Origin: Auanema rhodensis
Lineage: Eukaryota; Nematoda; Chromadorea; Rhabditida; Rhabditidae
Direction of reading: 5' to 3'
Assembly (NCBI GenBank): GCA_964057225.1
Contig: CAXKVF010000084.1
Location: 124,001-188,000, forward strand
Length of the DNA: 64,000 nt
Shown: positions 41,840 to 55,900 of the stretch, one piece after another
How the letters are laid out: every line of letters starts with the position of its first letter
How positions within the stretch are numbered: position 1 is the stretch's first letter
Translations under genes and position numbers: made by a program
Notes under the pieces: model-generated
The model's input: the letters and a program-made list of their open reading frames with translations, nothing else
The model's database searches: none
What the model was told of the DNA's origin: nothing

Positions 41840-44479
41840 TCAATAAAAATTTGTTTTTAGACTAATATGGACATGGGGAATCTAATTTTGAAAACCGCAT
41901 CTCTTTATCTTTCACGTGAAGCGAGTTACATACCAAGTGCACATCACGTGTACATTTAATTAGCATAAATTAAAGTTCACGTAAATTTCAAAGTCATGGT
42001 TACCATGAACCAATATCAATAAAAATTTGTTTTTAGACTAATATGGACATGGGGAATCTAATTTTGAAAACCGCATCTCTTTATCTTTCACGTGAAGCGA
42101 GTTACATACCAAGTGCACATCACGTGTACATTTAATTAGCATAAATTAAAGTTCACGTAAATTTCAAAGTCGTGGTTACCATGCACCAATATCAATAAAA
42201 ATTCGTTTTTAGACTAATATGGACATGGGGAATCTAATTTTGAAAACCGCATCTCTTTATCTTTCACGTGAAGCGAGTTACATACCAAGTGCACATCACG
42301 TGTACATTTAATTAGCATAAATTAAAGTTCACGTAAATTTCAAAGTCATGGTTACCATGCACCAATATCAATAAAAATTTGTTTTTGGACTAATATGGAC
42401 ATGGGGAATCTAATTTTGAAAACCGCATCTCTTTATCTTTCACGTGAAGCGAGTTACATACCAAGTGCACATCACGTGTACATTTAATTAGCATAAATTA
42501 AAGTTCACGTAAATTTCAAAGTCATGGTTACCATGCACCAATATCAATAAAAATTTGTTTTTAGACTAATATGGACATGGGGAATCTAATTTTGAAAACC
42601 GCATCTCTTTATCTTTCACGTGAAGCGAGTTACATACCAAGTGCACATCACGTGTACATTTAATTAGCATAAATTAAAGTTCACGTAAATTTCAAAGTCA
42701 TGGTTACCATGAAGCAATATCAATAAAAATTTGTTTTTAGACTAATATGGACATGGGGAATCTAATTTTGAAAACCGCATCTCTTTATCTTTCACGTGAA
42801 GCGAGTTACATACCAAGAGCACATCACGTGTACATTTAATTAGCATAAATTAAAGTTCACGTAAATTTCAAAGTCATGGTTACCATGCACCAATATCAAT
42901 AAAAATTTGTTTTTAGACTAATATGGACATGGGGAATCTAATTTTGAAAACCGCATCTCTTTATCTTTCACGTGAAGCGAGTTACATACCAAGTGCACAT
43001 CACGTGTACATTTAATTAGCATAAATTAAAGTTCACGTAAATTTCAAAGGCATGGTTACCATGAACCAATATCAATAAAAATTTGTTTTTAGACTAATAT
43101 GGACATGGGGAATCTAATTTTGAAAACCGCATCTCTTTATCTTTCACGTGAAGCGAGTTACATACCAAGTGCACATCACGTGTACATTTAATTAGCATAA
43201 ATTAAAGTTCACGTAAATTTCAAAGTCATGGTTACCATGAAGCAATATCAATAAAAATTTGTTTTTAGACTAATATGGAAATGGGGAATCTAATTTTGAA
43301 AACCGCATCTCTTTATCTTTCACGTGAAGCGAGTTACATACCAAGAGCACATCACGTGTACATTTAATTAACATAAATTAAAGTTCACGTAAATTTCAAA
43401 GTCATGGTTACCATGCACCAATATCAATAAAAATTTGTTTTTAGACTAATATGGACATGGGGAATCTAATTTTGAAAACCGCATCTCTTTATCTTTCACG
43501 TGAAGCGAGTTACATACCAAGTGCACATCACGTGTACATTTAATTAGCATAAATTAAAGTTCACGTAAATTTCAAAGTCATGGTTACCATGCACCAATAT
43601 CAATAAAAATTTGTTTTTAGACTAATATGGACATGGGGAATCTAATTTTGGAAACCGCATCTCTTTATTTTTCACGTGAAGCGAGTTACATACCAAGTGC
43701 ACATCAAGTGTACATTTATTTAGCATAAATTAAAGTTCACGTAAATTTCAAAGTCATGGTTACCATGCACCAATATCAATAAAAATTTGTTTTTAGACTA
43801 ATATGGACATGGGGAATCTAATTTTGAAAACCGCATCTCTTTATCTTTCACGTGAAGCGAGTTACATACCAAGTGCACATCACGTGTACATTTAATTAGC
43901 ATAAATTAAAGTTCACGTAAATTTCAAAGTCATGGTTACCATGCACCAATATCAATAAAAATTTGTTTTTAGACTAATATGGACATGGGGAATCTAATGT
44001 TGAAAACCGCATCTCTTCATCTTTCACGTGAAGCGAGTTACATACCAAGTGCACATCACGTGTACATTTAATTAGCATAAATTAAAGTTCACGTAAATTT
44101 CAAAGTCATGGTTACCATGCACCAATATCAATAAAAATTTGTTTTTAGACTAATATGGACATGGGGAATCTAATTTTGAAAACCGCATCTCTTTATCTTT
44201 CACGTGAAGCGAGTTACATACCAAGTGCACATCACGTGTACATTCAATTAGCATAAATTAAAGTTCACGTAAATTTCAAAGTCATGGTTACCATGAACCA
44301 ATATCAATAAAAATTTGTTTTTAGACTAATATGGACATGGGGAATCTAATTTTGAAAACCGCATCTCTTCATCTTTCACGTGAAGCGAGTTACATACCAA
44401 GTGCACATCACGTGTACATTTAATTAGCATAAATTAAAGTTCACGTAAATTTCAAAGTCATGGTTACCATGAAGCAATA

Positions 44480-46238
44480 TCAATAAAAATTTGTTTTTAG
44501 ACTAATATGGAAATGGGGAATCTAATTTTGAAAACCGCATCTCTTTATCTTTCACGTGAAGCGAGTTACATACCAAGTGCACATCACGTGTACATTTAAT
44601 TAGCATAAATTAAAGTTCACGTAAATTTCAAAGTCGTGGTTACCATGCACCAATATCAATAAAAATTCGTTTTTAGACTAATATGGACATGGGGAATCTA
44701 ATTTTGAAAACCGCATCTCTTTATCTTTCACGTGAAGCGAGTTACATACCAAGTGCACATCACGTGTACATTTAATTAGCATAAATTAAAGTTCACGTAA
44801 ATTTCAAAGTCATGGTTACCATGCACCAATATCAATAAAAATTTGTTTTTAGACTAATATGGACATGGGGAATCTAATTTTGAAAACCGCATCTCTTTAT
44901 CTTTCACGTGAAGCGAGTTACATACCAAGTGCACATCACGTGTACATTTAATTAGCATAAATTAAAGTTCACGTAAATTTCAAAGTCATGGTTACCATGA
45001 ACCAATATCAATTAAAATTTGTTTTTAGACTAATATGGACATGGGCAATCTAATTTTGAAAACCGCATCTCTTTATCTTTCACGTGAAGCGAGTTACATA
45101 CCAAGTGCACATCACGTGTACATTTAATTAGCATAAATTAAAGTTCACGTAAATTTCAAAGTCACGGTTACCATGCACCAATATCAATAAAAAGTTGTTT
45201 TTAGACTAATATGGACATGGGGAATCTAATTTTGAAAACCGTATCTCTTTATCTTTCACGTGAAGCGAGTTACATACCAAGTGCACATCACGTGTACATT
45301 TAATTAGCATAAATTAAAGTTCACGTAAATTTCAAAGTCATGGTTACCATGCACCAATATCAATAAAAATTTGTTTTTAGACTAATATGGACATGGGGAA
45401 TCTAATTTTGAAAACCGCATCTCTTTATCTTTCACGTGAAGCGAGTTACATACCAAGTGCACATCACGTGTACATTTAATTAGCATAAATTAAAGTTCAC
45501 GTAAATTTCAAAGTCATGGTTACCATGAACCAATATCAATTAAAATTTGTTTTTAGACTAATATGGACATGGGCAATCTAATTTTGAAAACCGCATCTCT
45601 TTATCTTTCACGTGAAGCGAGTTACATACCAAGTGCACATCACGTGTACATTTAATTAGCATAAATTAAAGTTCACGTAAATTTCAAAGTCATGGTTACC
45701 ATGAACCAATATCAATAAAAATTTGTTTTTAGACTAATATGGACATGGGGAATCAAATTTTGAAAACCGTATCTCTTTATCTTTCACGTGAAGCGAGTTA
45801 CATACCAAGTGCACATCACGTGTACATTTAATCAGCATAAATTAAAGTTCACGTAAATTTCAAAGTCATGGTTACCATGAACCAATATCAATACAAATTT
45901 GTTTTTAGACTAATATGGACATGGGGAATCTAATTTTGAAAACCGCATCTCTTTATCTTTCACGTGAAGCGAGTTACATACCAAGTGCACATCACGTGTA
46001 CATTTAATTAGCATAAATTAAAGTTCACGTAAATTTCAAAGTCATGGTTACCATGCACCAATATCAATAAAAGTTGTTTTTAGACTAATATGGACATGGG
46101 GAATCTAATTTTGAAAACCGTATCTCTTTATCTTACACGTGAAGCGAGTTACATACCAAGTGCACATCACGTGTACATTTAATTAGCATAAATTAAAGTT
46201 CACGTAAATTTCAAAGTCATGGTTACCATGAAGCAATA
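44480..46238. repeat. 3343-bp spaced duplication, left copy
   Basis: The ordered monomers 44480 (AAG, C33A), 44656 (A157G/T13C), 44832, 45008 (A6T/G39C), 45184 (T158C then T11G, C59T), 45360, 45536 (A6T/G39C), 45712 (GAATCAAAT, C59T, T122C), 45888 (A7C) and 46064 (T11G, -1) match the block at 47823-49757. The offset is 3343 bp, or 19 monomers minus 1. After 45888 the right copy has one additional A6T monomer (49407), which shifts the final match to 3519 bp. Confidence 0.87.
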
Positions 46239-46942
46239 TCAATAAAAATTTGTTTTTAGACTAATATGGACATGGGGAATCTAATTTTGAAAACCGCATC
46301 TCTTTATCTTTCACGTGAAGCGAGTTACATAGCAAGTGCACATCACGTGTACATTTAATTAGCATTAATTAAAGTTCACGTAAATTTCAAAGTCATGGTT
46401 ACCATGAAGCAATATCAATAAAAATTTGTTTTTAGACTAATATGGACATGGGGAATCTAATTTTGAAAACCGCATCTCTTCATCTTTCACGTGAAGCGAG
46501 TTACATACCAAGTGCACATCACGTGTACATTTAATTAGCATAAATTAAAGTTCACGTAAATTTCAAAGTCATGGTTACCATGCACCAATATCAATAAAAA
46601 TTTGTTTTTAGACTAATATGGACATGGGGAATCTAATTTTGAAAACCGCATCTCTTTATCTTTCACGTGAAGCGAGTTACATACCAAGTGCACATCACGT
46701 GTACATTTAATTAGCATAAATTAAAGTTCACGTAAATTTCAAAGTCGTGGTTACCATGCACCAATATCAATAAAAAATCGTTTTTAGACTAATATGGACA
46801 TGGGGAATCTAATTTTGAAAACCGCATCTCTTCATCTTTCACGTGAAGCGAGTTACATACCAAGTGCACATCACGTGTACATTTAATTAGCATAAATTAA
46901 AGTTCACGTAAATTTCAAAGTCATGGTTACCATGAAGCAATA
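46239..46942. repeat. AAG/CAC linker including the first C94G+A128T monomer
   Basis: The unit at 46239 is the first to carry C94G (ATAGCAAG) together with A128T (GCATTAATT), a pair that later defines the right third of the window. 46415 and 46767 carry T67C; 46767 also has A157G before it and the unusual AAAAAATCG. Satellite only. Confidence 0.8.
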
Positions 46943-48702
46943 TCAATAAAAATTTGTTTTTAGACTAATATGGAAATGGGGAATCTAATTTTGAAAACCG
47001 CATCTCTTTATCTTTCACGTGAAGCGAGTTACATACCAAGTGCACATCACGTGTACATTTAATTAGCATAAATTAAAGTTCACGTAAATTTCAAAGTCGT
47101 GGTTACCATGCACCAATATCAATAAAAATTCGTTTTTAGACTAATATGGACATGGGGAATCTAATTTTGAAAACCGCATCTCTTTATCTTTCACGTGAAG
47201 CGAGTTACATACCAAGTGCACATCACGTGTACATTTAATTAGCATAAATTAAAGTTCACGTAAATTTCAAAGTCATGGTTACCATGCACCAATATCAATA
47301 AAAATTTGTTTTTAGACTAATATGGACATGGGGAATCTAATTTTGAAAACCGCATCTCTTTATCTTTCACGTGAAGCGAGTTACATACCAAGTGCACATC
47401 ACGTGTACATTTAATTAGCATAAATTAAAGTTCACGTAAATTTCAAAGTCATGGTTACCATGAACCAATATCAATTAAAATTTGTTTTTAGACTAATATG
47501 GACATGGGCAATCTAATTTTGAAAACCGCATCTCTTTATCTTTCACGTGAAGCGAGTTACATACCAAGTGCACATCACGTGTACATTTAATTAGCATAAA
47601 TTAAAGTTCACGTAAATTTCAAAGTCACGGTTACCATGCACCAATATCAATAAAAAGTTGTTTTTAGACTAATATGGACATGGGGAATCTAATTTTGAAA
47701 ACCGCATCTCTTTATCTTTCACGTGAAGCGAGTTACATACCAAGTGCACATCACGTGTACATTTAATTAGCATAAATTAAAGTTCACGTAAATTTCAAAG
47801 TCATGGTTACCATGAAGCAATATCAATAAAAATTTGTTTTTAGACTAATATGGAAATGGGGAATCTAATTTTGAAAACCGCATCTCTTTATCTTTCACGT
47901 GAAGCGAGTTACATACCAAGTGCACATCACGTGTACATTTAATTAGCATAAATTAAAGTTCACGTAAATTTCAAAGTCGTGGTTACCATGCACCAATATC
48001 AATAAAAATTCGTTTTTAGACTAATATGGACATGGGGAATCTAATTTTGAAAACCGCATCTCTTTATCTTTCACGTGAAGCGAGTTACATACCAAGTGCA
48101 CATCACGTGTACATTTAATTAGCATAAATTAAAGTTCACGTAAATTTCAAAGTCATGGTTACCATGCACCAATATCAATAAAAATTTGTTTTTAGACTAA
48201 TATGGACATGGGGAATCTAATTTTGAAAACCGCATCTCTTTATCTTTCACGTGAAGCGAGTTACATACCAAGTGCACATCACGTGTACATTTAATTAGCA
48301 TAAATTAAAGTTCACGTAAATTTCAAAGTCATGGTTACCATGAACCAATATCAATTAAAATTTGTTTTTAGACTAATATGGACATGGGCAATCTAATTTT
48401 GAAAACCGCATCTCTTTATCTTTCACGTGAAGCGAGTTACATACCAAGTGCACATCACGTGTACATTTAATTAGCATAAATTAAAGTTCACGTAAATTTC
48501 AAAGTCACGGTTACCATGCACCAATATCAATAAAAAGTTGTTTTTAGACTAATATGGACATGGGGAATCTAATTTTGAAAACCGTATCTCTTTATCTTTC
48601 ACGTGAAGCGAGTTACATACCAAGTGCACATCACGTGTACATTTAATTAGCATAAATTAAAGTTCACGTAAATTTCAAAGTCATGGTTACCATGCACCAA
48701 TA
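46943..48702. repeat. 5-mer (880-bp) HOR in two copies
   Basis: The order AAG with C33A, A157G/T13C, CAC, A6T/G39C, T158C/T11G repeats at 46943-47822 and 47823-48702. The unit at 47647 lacks the C59T of its partner at 48527, so it may be the chimeric junction unit. A157G at 47096 and 47976 are 880 bp apart. Confidence 0.88.
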
Positions 48703-49757
48703 TCAATAAAAATTTGTTTTTAGACTAATATGGACATGGGGAATCTAATTTTGAAAACCGCATCTCTTTATCTTTCACGTGAAGCGAGTTACATACCAAG
48801 TGCACATCACGTGTACATTTAATTAGCATAAATTAAAGTTCACGTAAATTTCAAAGTCATGGTTACCATGAACCAATATCAATTAAAATTTGTTTTTAGA
48901 CTAATATGGACATGGGCAATCTAATTTTGAAAACCGCATCTCTTTATCTTTCACGTGAAGCGAGTTACATACCAAGTGCACATCACGTGTACATTTAATT
49001 AGCATAAATTAAAGTTCACGTAAATTTCAAAGTCATGGTTACCATGAACCAATATCAATAAAAATTTGTTTTTAGACTAATATGGACATGGGGAATCAAA
49101 TTTTGAAAACCGTATCTCTTTATCTTTCACGTGAAGCGAGTTACATACCAAGTGCACATCACGTGTACATTTAATCAGCATAAATTAAAGTTCACGTAAA
49201 TTTCAAAGTCATGGTTACCATGAACCAATATCAATACAAATTTGTTTTTAGACTAATATGGACATGGGGAATCTAATTTTGAAAACCGCATCTCTTTATC
49301 TTTCACGTGAAGCGAGTTACATACCAAGTGCACATCACGTGTACATTTAATTAGCATAAATTAAAGTTCACGTAAATTTCAAAGTCATGGTTACCATGAA
49401 CCAATATCAATTAAAATTTGTTTTTAGACTAATATGGACATGGGGAATCTAATTTTGAAAACCGCATCTCTTTATCTTTCACGTGAAGCGAGTTACATAC
49501 CAAGTGCACATCACGTGTACATTTAATTAGCATAAATTAAAGTTCACGTAAATTTCAAAGTCATGGTTACCATGCACCAATATCAATAAAAGTTGTTTTT
49601 AGACTAATATGGACATGGGGAATCTAATTTTGAAAACCGTATCTCTTTATCTTTCACGTGAAGCGAGTTACATACCAAGTGCACATCACGTGTACATTTA
49701 ATTAGCATAAATTAAAGTTCACGTAAATTTCAAAGTCATGGTTACCATGAACCAATA
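47823..49757. repeat. 3343-bp spaced duplication, right copy
   Basis: This matches 44480-46238 in monomer order and in rare marks: GAATCAAAT at 49055, T122C in the same unit, A7C at 49231, T11G with -1 at 49583 (175 bp). The extra monomer at 49407 (A6T) is absent from the left copy. Confidence 0.86.
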
Positions 49758-52700
49758 TCAATAACAATTTGTTTTTAGACTAATATGAACATGGGCAATC
49801 TAATTTTGAAAACCGCATCTCTTTATCTTTCACGTGAAGCGAGTTACATACCAAGTGCACATCACGTGTACATTTAATTAGCATGAATTAAAGTTCACGT
49901 AAATTTCAAAGTCATGGTTACCATGCACCAATATCAATAAAAATTTGTTTTTAGACTAATATGGACATGGGGAATCTAATTTTGAAAACCGCATCTCTTT
50001 ATCTTTCACGTGAAGCGAGTTACATACCAAGTGCACATCACGTGTACATTTAATTAGCATAAATTAAAGTTCACGTAAATTTCAAAGTCATGGTTACCAT
50101 GAACCAATATCAATTAAAATTTGTTTTTAGACTAATATGGACATGGGGAATCTAATTTTGAAAACCGCATCTCTTTATCTTTCACGTGAAGCGAGTTACA
50201 TACCAAGTGCACATCACGTGTACATTTAATTAGCATAAATTAAAGTTCACGTAAATTTCAAAGTCATGGTTACCATGAAGCAATATCAATAAAAATTTGT
50301 TTTTAGACTAATATGGACATGGGGAATCTAATTTTGAAAACCGCATCTCTTTATCTTTCACGTGAAGCGAGTTACATAGCAAGTGCACATCACGTGTACA
50401 TTTAATTAGCATTAATTAAAGTTCACGTAAATTTCAAAGTCATGGTTACCATGAAGCAATATCAATAAAAATTTGTTTTTAGACTAATATGGACATGGGG
50501 AATCTAATTTTGAAAACCGCATCTCTTTATCTTTCACGTGAAGCGAGTTACATACCAAGTGCACATCACGTGTACATTTAATTAGCATAAATTAAAGTTC
50601 ACGTAAATTTCAAAGTCATGGTTACCATGAACCAATATCAATAAAAATTTGTTTTTAGACTAATATGGACATGGGGAATCTAATTTTGAAAACCGCATCT
50701 CTTTATCTTTCACGTGAAGCGAGTTACATACCAAGTGCACATCACGTGTACATTTAATTAGCATAAATTAAAGTTCACGTAAATTTCAAAGTCATGGTTA
50801 CCATGAACCAATATCAATAAAAATTTGTTTTTAGACTAATATGGACATGGGGAATCTAATTTTGAAAACCGCATCTCTTTATCTTTCACGTGAAGCGAGT
50901 TACATACCAAGTGCACATCACGTGTACATTTAATTAGCATAAATTAAAGTTCACGTAAATTTCAAAGTCATGGTTACCATGCACCAATATCAATAAAAAT
51001 TTGTTTTTAGACTAATATGGACATGGGGAATCTAATTTTGAAAACCGCATCTCTTTATCTTTCACGTGAAGCGAGTTACATACCAAGTGCACATCACGTG
51101 TACATTTAATTAGCATAAATTAAAGTTCACGTAAATTTCAAAGTCATGGTTACCATGAACCAATATCAATAAAAATTTGTTTTTAGACTAATATGGACAT
51201 GGGGAATCTAATTTTGAAAACCGCATCTCTTTATCTTTCACGTGAAGCGAGTTACATACCAAGTGCACATCACGTGTACATTTAATTAGCATAAATTAAA
51301 GTTCACGTAAATTTCAAAGTCATGGTTACCATGCACCAATATCAATAAAAATTTGTTTTTAGACTAATATGGACATGGGGAATCTAATTTTGAAAACCGC
51401 ATCTCTTTATCTTTCACGTGAAGCGAGTTACATACCAAGTGCACATCACGTGTACATTTAATTAGCATAAATTAAAGTTCACGTAAATTTCAAAGTCATG
51501 GTTACCATGAACCAATATCAATAAAAATTTGTTTTTAGACTAATATGGACATGGGGAATCTAATTTTGAAAACCGCATCTCTTTATCTTTCACGTGAAGC
51601 GAGTTACATACCAAGTGCACATCACGTGTACATTTAATTAGCATAAATTAAAGTTCACGTAAATTTCAAAGTCATGGTTACCATGAACCAATATCAATAA
51701 AAATTTGTTTTTAGACTAATATGGACATGGGGAATCTAATTTTGAAAACCGCATCTCTTTATCTTTCACGTGAAGCGAGTTACATACCAAGTGCACATCA
51801 CGTGTACATTTAATTAGCATAAATTAAAGTTCACGTAAAATTCAAAGTCATGGTTACCATGCACCAATATCAATAAAAATTTGTTTTTAGACTAATATGG
51901 ACATGGGGAATCTAATTTTGAAAACCGCATCTCATTATCTTTCACGTGAAGCGAGTTACATACCAAGTGCACATAACGTGTACATTTAATTAGCATAAAT
52001 TAAAGTTCACGTAAATTTCAAAGTCATGGTTACCATGAACCAATATCAATAAAAATTTGTTTTTAGACTAATATGGACATGGGGAATCTAATTTTGAAAA
52101 CCGCATCTCTTTATCTCTCACGTGAAGCGAGTTACATACCAAGTGCACATCACGTGTACATTTAATTAGCATAAATTAAAGTTCACGTAAATTTCAAAGT
52201 CATGGTTACCATGCACCAATATCAATAAAAATTTGTTTTTAGACTAATATGGACATGGGGAATCTAATTTTGAAAACCGCATCTCTTTATCTTTCACGTG
52301 AAGCGAGTTACATACCAAGTGCACATCACGTGTACATTTAATTAGCATAAATTAAAGTTCACGTAAATTTCAAAGTCATGGTTACCATGAACCAATATCA
52401 ATAAAAATTTGTTTTTAGACTAATATGGACATGGGGAATCTAATTTTGAAAACCGCATCTCTTTATCTTTCACGTGAAGCGAGTTACATACCAAGTGCAC
52501 ATCACGTGTACAGTTAATTAGCATAAATTAAAGTTCACGTAAATTTCAAAGTCATGGTTACCATGAACCAATATCAATAAAAATTTGTTTTTAGACTAAT
52601 ATGGACATGGGGAATCTAATTTTGGAAACCGCATCTCTTTATCTTTCACGTGAAGCGAGTTACATACCAAGTGCACATCACGTGTACATTTAATTAGCAT

Positions 52701-52984
52701 AAATTAAAGTTCACGTAAATTTCAAAGTCATGGTTACCATGAAGCAATATCAATAAAAATTTGTTTTTAGACTAATATGGACATGGGGAATCTAATTTTG
52801 AAAACCGCATCTCTTTATCTTTCACGTGAAGCGAGTTACATACCAAGTGCACATCACGTGTACATTTAATTAGCATAAATTAAAGTTCACGTAAATTTCA
52901 AAGTCATGGTTACCATGAAGCAATATCAATAAAAATTTGTTTTTAGACTAATATGGACATGGGGAATCTAATTTTGCAAACCGC
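49114..52984. repeat. 22-mer (3871-bp) higher-order unit, copy 1
   Basis: Twenty-two monomers, one of them 175 bp. Markers: A7C at 49231, A6T at 49407, T11G -1 at 49583, A8C/G31A/G39C/A128G at 49758, A6T at 50110, C94G+A128T at 50286, T147A at 51694, T65A/C106A at 51870, T72C at 52046, T116G at 52398, A52G at 52574, A52C at 52926. Junction order from 50286: AAG, AAG, AAC, AAC, CAC, AAC, CAC, AAC, AAC, CAC, AAC, CAC, AAC, AAC, AAG, AAG. Every marker recurs 3871 bp later. Confidence 0.92.
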
Positions 52985-55900
52985 ATCTCTTTATCTTTCA
53001 CGTGAAGCGAGTTACATACCAAGTGCACATCACGTGTACATTTAATCAGCATAAATTAAAGTTCACGTAAATTTCAAAGTCATGGTTACCATGAACCAAT
53101 ATCAATACAAATTTGTTTTTAGACTAATATGGACATGGGGAATCTAATTTTGAAAACCGCATCTCTTTATCTTTCACGTGAAGCGAGTTACATACCAAGT
53201 GCACATCAGGTGTACATTTAATTAGCATAAATTAAAGTTCACGTAAATTTCAAAGTCATGGTTACCATGAACCAATATCAATTAAAATTTGTTTTTAGAC
53301 TAATATGGACATGGGGAATCTAATTTTGAAAACCGCATCTCTTTATCTTTCACGTGAAGCGAGTTACATACCAAGTGCACATCACGTGTACATTTAATTA
53401 GCATAAATTAAAGTTCACGTAAATTTCAAAGTCATGGTTACCATGCACCAATATCAATAAAAGTTGTTTTTAGACTAATATGGACATGGGGAATCTAATT
53501 TTGAAAACCGTATCTCTTTATCTTTCACGTGAAGCGAGTTACATACCAAGTGCACATCACGTGTACATTTAATTAGCATAAATTAAAGTTCACGTAAATT
53601 TCAAAGTCATGGTTACCATGAACCAATATCAATAACAATTTGTTTTTAGACTAATATGAACATGGGCAATCTAATTTTGAAAACCGCATCTCTTTATCTT
53701 TCACGTGAAGCGAGTTACATACCAAGTGCACATCACGTGTACATTTAATTAGCATGAATTAAAGTTCACGTAAATTTCAAAGTCATGGTTACCATGCACC
53801 AATATCAATAAAAATTTGTTTTTAGACTAATATGGACATGGGGAATCTAATTTTGAAAACCGCATCTCTTTATCTTTCACGTGAAGCGAGTTACATACCA
53901 AGTGCACATCACGTGTACATTTAATTAGCATAAATTAAAGTTCACGTAAATTTCAAAGTCATGGTTACCATGAACCAATATCAATTAAAATTTGTTTTTA
54001 GACTAATATGGACATGGGGAATCTAATTTTGAAAACCGCATCTCTTTATCTTTCACGTGAAGCGAGTTACATACCAAGTGCACATCACGTGTACATTTAA
54101 TTAGCATAAATTAAAGTTCACGTAAATTTCAAAGTCATGGTTACCATGAAGCAATATCAATAAAAATTTGTTTTTAGACTAATATGGACATGGGGAATCT
54201 AATTTTGAAAACCGCATCTCTTTATCTTTCACGTGAAGCGAGTTACATAGCAAGTGCACATCACGTGTACATTTAATTAGCATTAATTAAAGTTCACGTA
54301 AATTTCAAAGTCATGGTTACCATGAAGCAATATCAATAAAAATTTGTTTTTAGACTAATATGGACATGGGGAATCTAATTTTGAAAACCGCATCTCTTTA
54401 TCTTTCACGTGAAGCGAGTTACATACCAAGTGCACATCACGTGTACATTTAATTAGCATAAATTAAAGTTCACGTAAATTTCAAAGTCATGGTTACCATG
54501 AACCAATATCAATAAAAATTTGTTTTTAGACTAATATGGACATGGGGAATCTAATTTTGAAAACCGCATCTCTTTATCTTTCACGTGAAGCGAGTTACAT
54601 ACCAAGTGCACATCACGTGTACATTTAATTAGCATAAATTAAAGTTCACGTAAATTTCAAAGTCATGGTTACCATGAACCAATATCAATAAAAATTTGTT
54701 TTTAGACTAATATGGACATGGGGAATCTAATTTTGAAAACCGCATCTCTTTATCTTTCACGTGAAGCGAGTTACATACCAAGTGCACATCACGTGTACAT
54801 TTAATTAGCATAAATTAAAGTTCACGTAAATTTCAAAGTCATGGTTACCATGCACCAATATCAATAAAAATTTGTTTTTAGACTAATATGGACATGGGGA
54901 ATCTAATTTTGAAAACCGCATCTCTTTATCTTTCACGTGAAGCGAGTTACATACCAAGTGCACATCACGTGTACATTTAATTAGCATAAATTAAAGTTCA
55001 CGTAAATTTCAAAGTCATGGTTACCATGAACCAATATCAATAAAAATTTGTTTTTAGACTAATATGGACATGGGGAATCTAATTTTGAAAACCGCATCTC
55101 TTTATCTTTCACGTGAAGCGAGTTACATACCAAGTGCACATCACGTGTACATTTAATTAGCATAAATTAAAGTTCACGTAAATTTCAAAGTCATGGTTAC
55201 CATGCACCAATATCAATAAAAATTTGTTTTTAGACTAATATGGACATGGGGAATCTAATTTTGAAAACCGCATCTCTTTATCTTTCACGTGAAGCGAGTT
55301 ACATACCAAGTGCACATCACGTGTACATTTAATTAGCATAAATTAAAGTTCACGTAAATTTCAAAGTCATGGTTACCATGAACCAATATCAATAAAAATT
55401 TGTTTTTAGACTAATATGGACATGGGGAATCTAATTTTGAAAACCGCATCTCTTTATCTTTCACGTGAAGCGAGTTACATACCAAGTGCACATCACGTGT
55501 ACATTTAATTAGCATAAATTAAAGTTCACGTAAATTTCAAAGTCATGGTTACCATGAACCAATATCAATAAAAATTTGTTTTTAGACTAATATGGACATG
55601 GGGAATCTAATTTTGAAAACCGCATCTCTTTATCTTTCACGTGAAGCGAGTTACATACCAAGTGCACATCACGTGTACATTTAATTAGCATAAATTAAAG
55701 TTCACGTAAAATTCAAAGTCATGGTTACCATGCACCAATATCAATAAAAATTTGTTTTTAGACTAATATGGACATGGGGAATCTAATTTTGAAAACCGCA
55801 TCTCATTATCTTTCACGTGAAGCGAGTTACATACCAAGTGCACATAACGTGTACATTTAATTAGCATAAATTAAAGTTCACGTAAATTTCAAAGTCATGG

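Larger units (their letters stand above)
37739..44479. repeat. heterogeneous satellite domain
   Basis: About 38 monomers with more private changes than elsewhere and no long duplication apparent. Recurrent marks are C33A (GGAAATGG) at 38528, 41518 and 43277 (the last two 1759 bp apart, ten monomers less the one-base deletion at 41665), T67C at several sites, G52A (TTTTAAAAACC) at 40311, 40663 and 40839, and CCAAGAGC at 42813 and 43341 (528 bp apart). The unit at 39729 is among the most diverged of the array. Satellite only. Confidence 0.8.
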
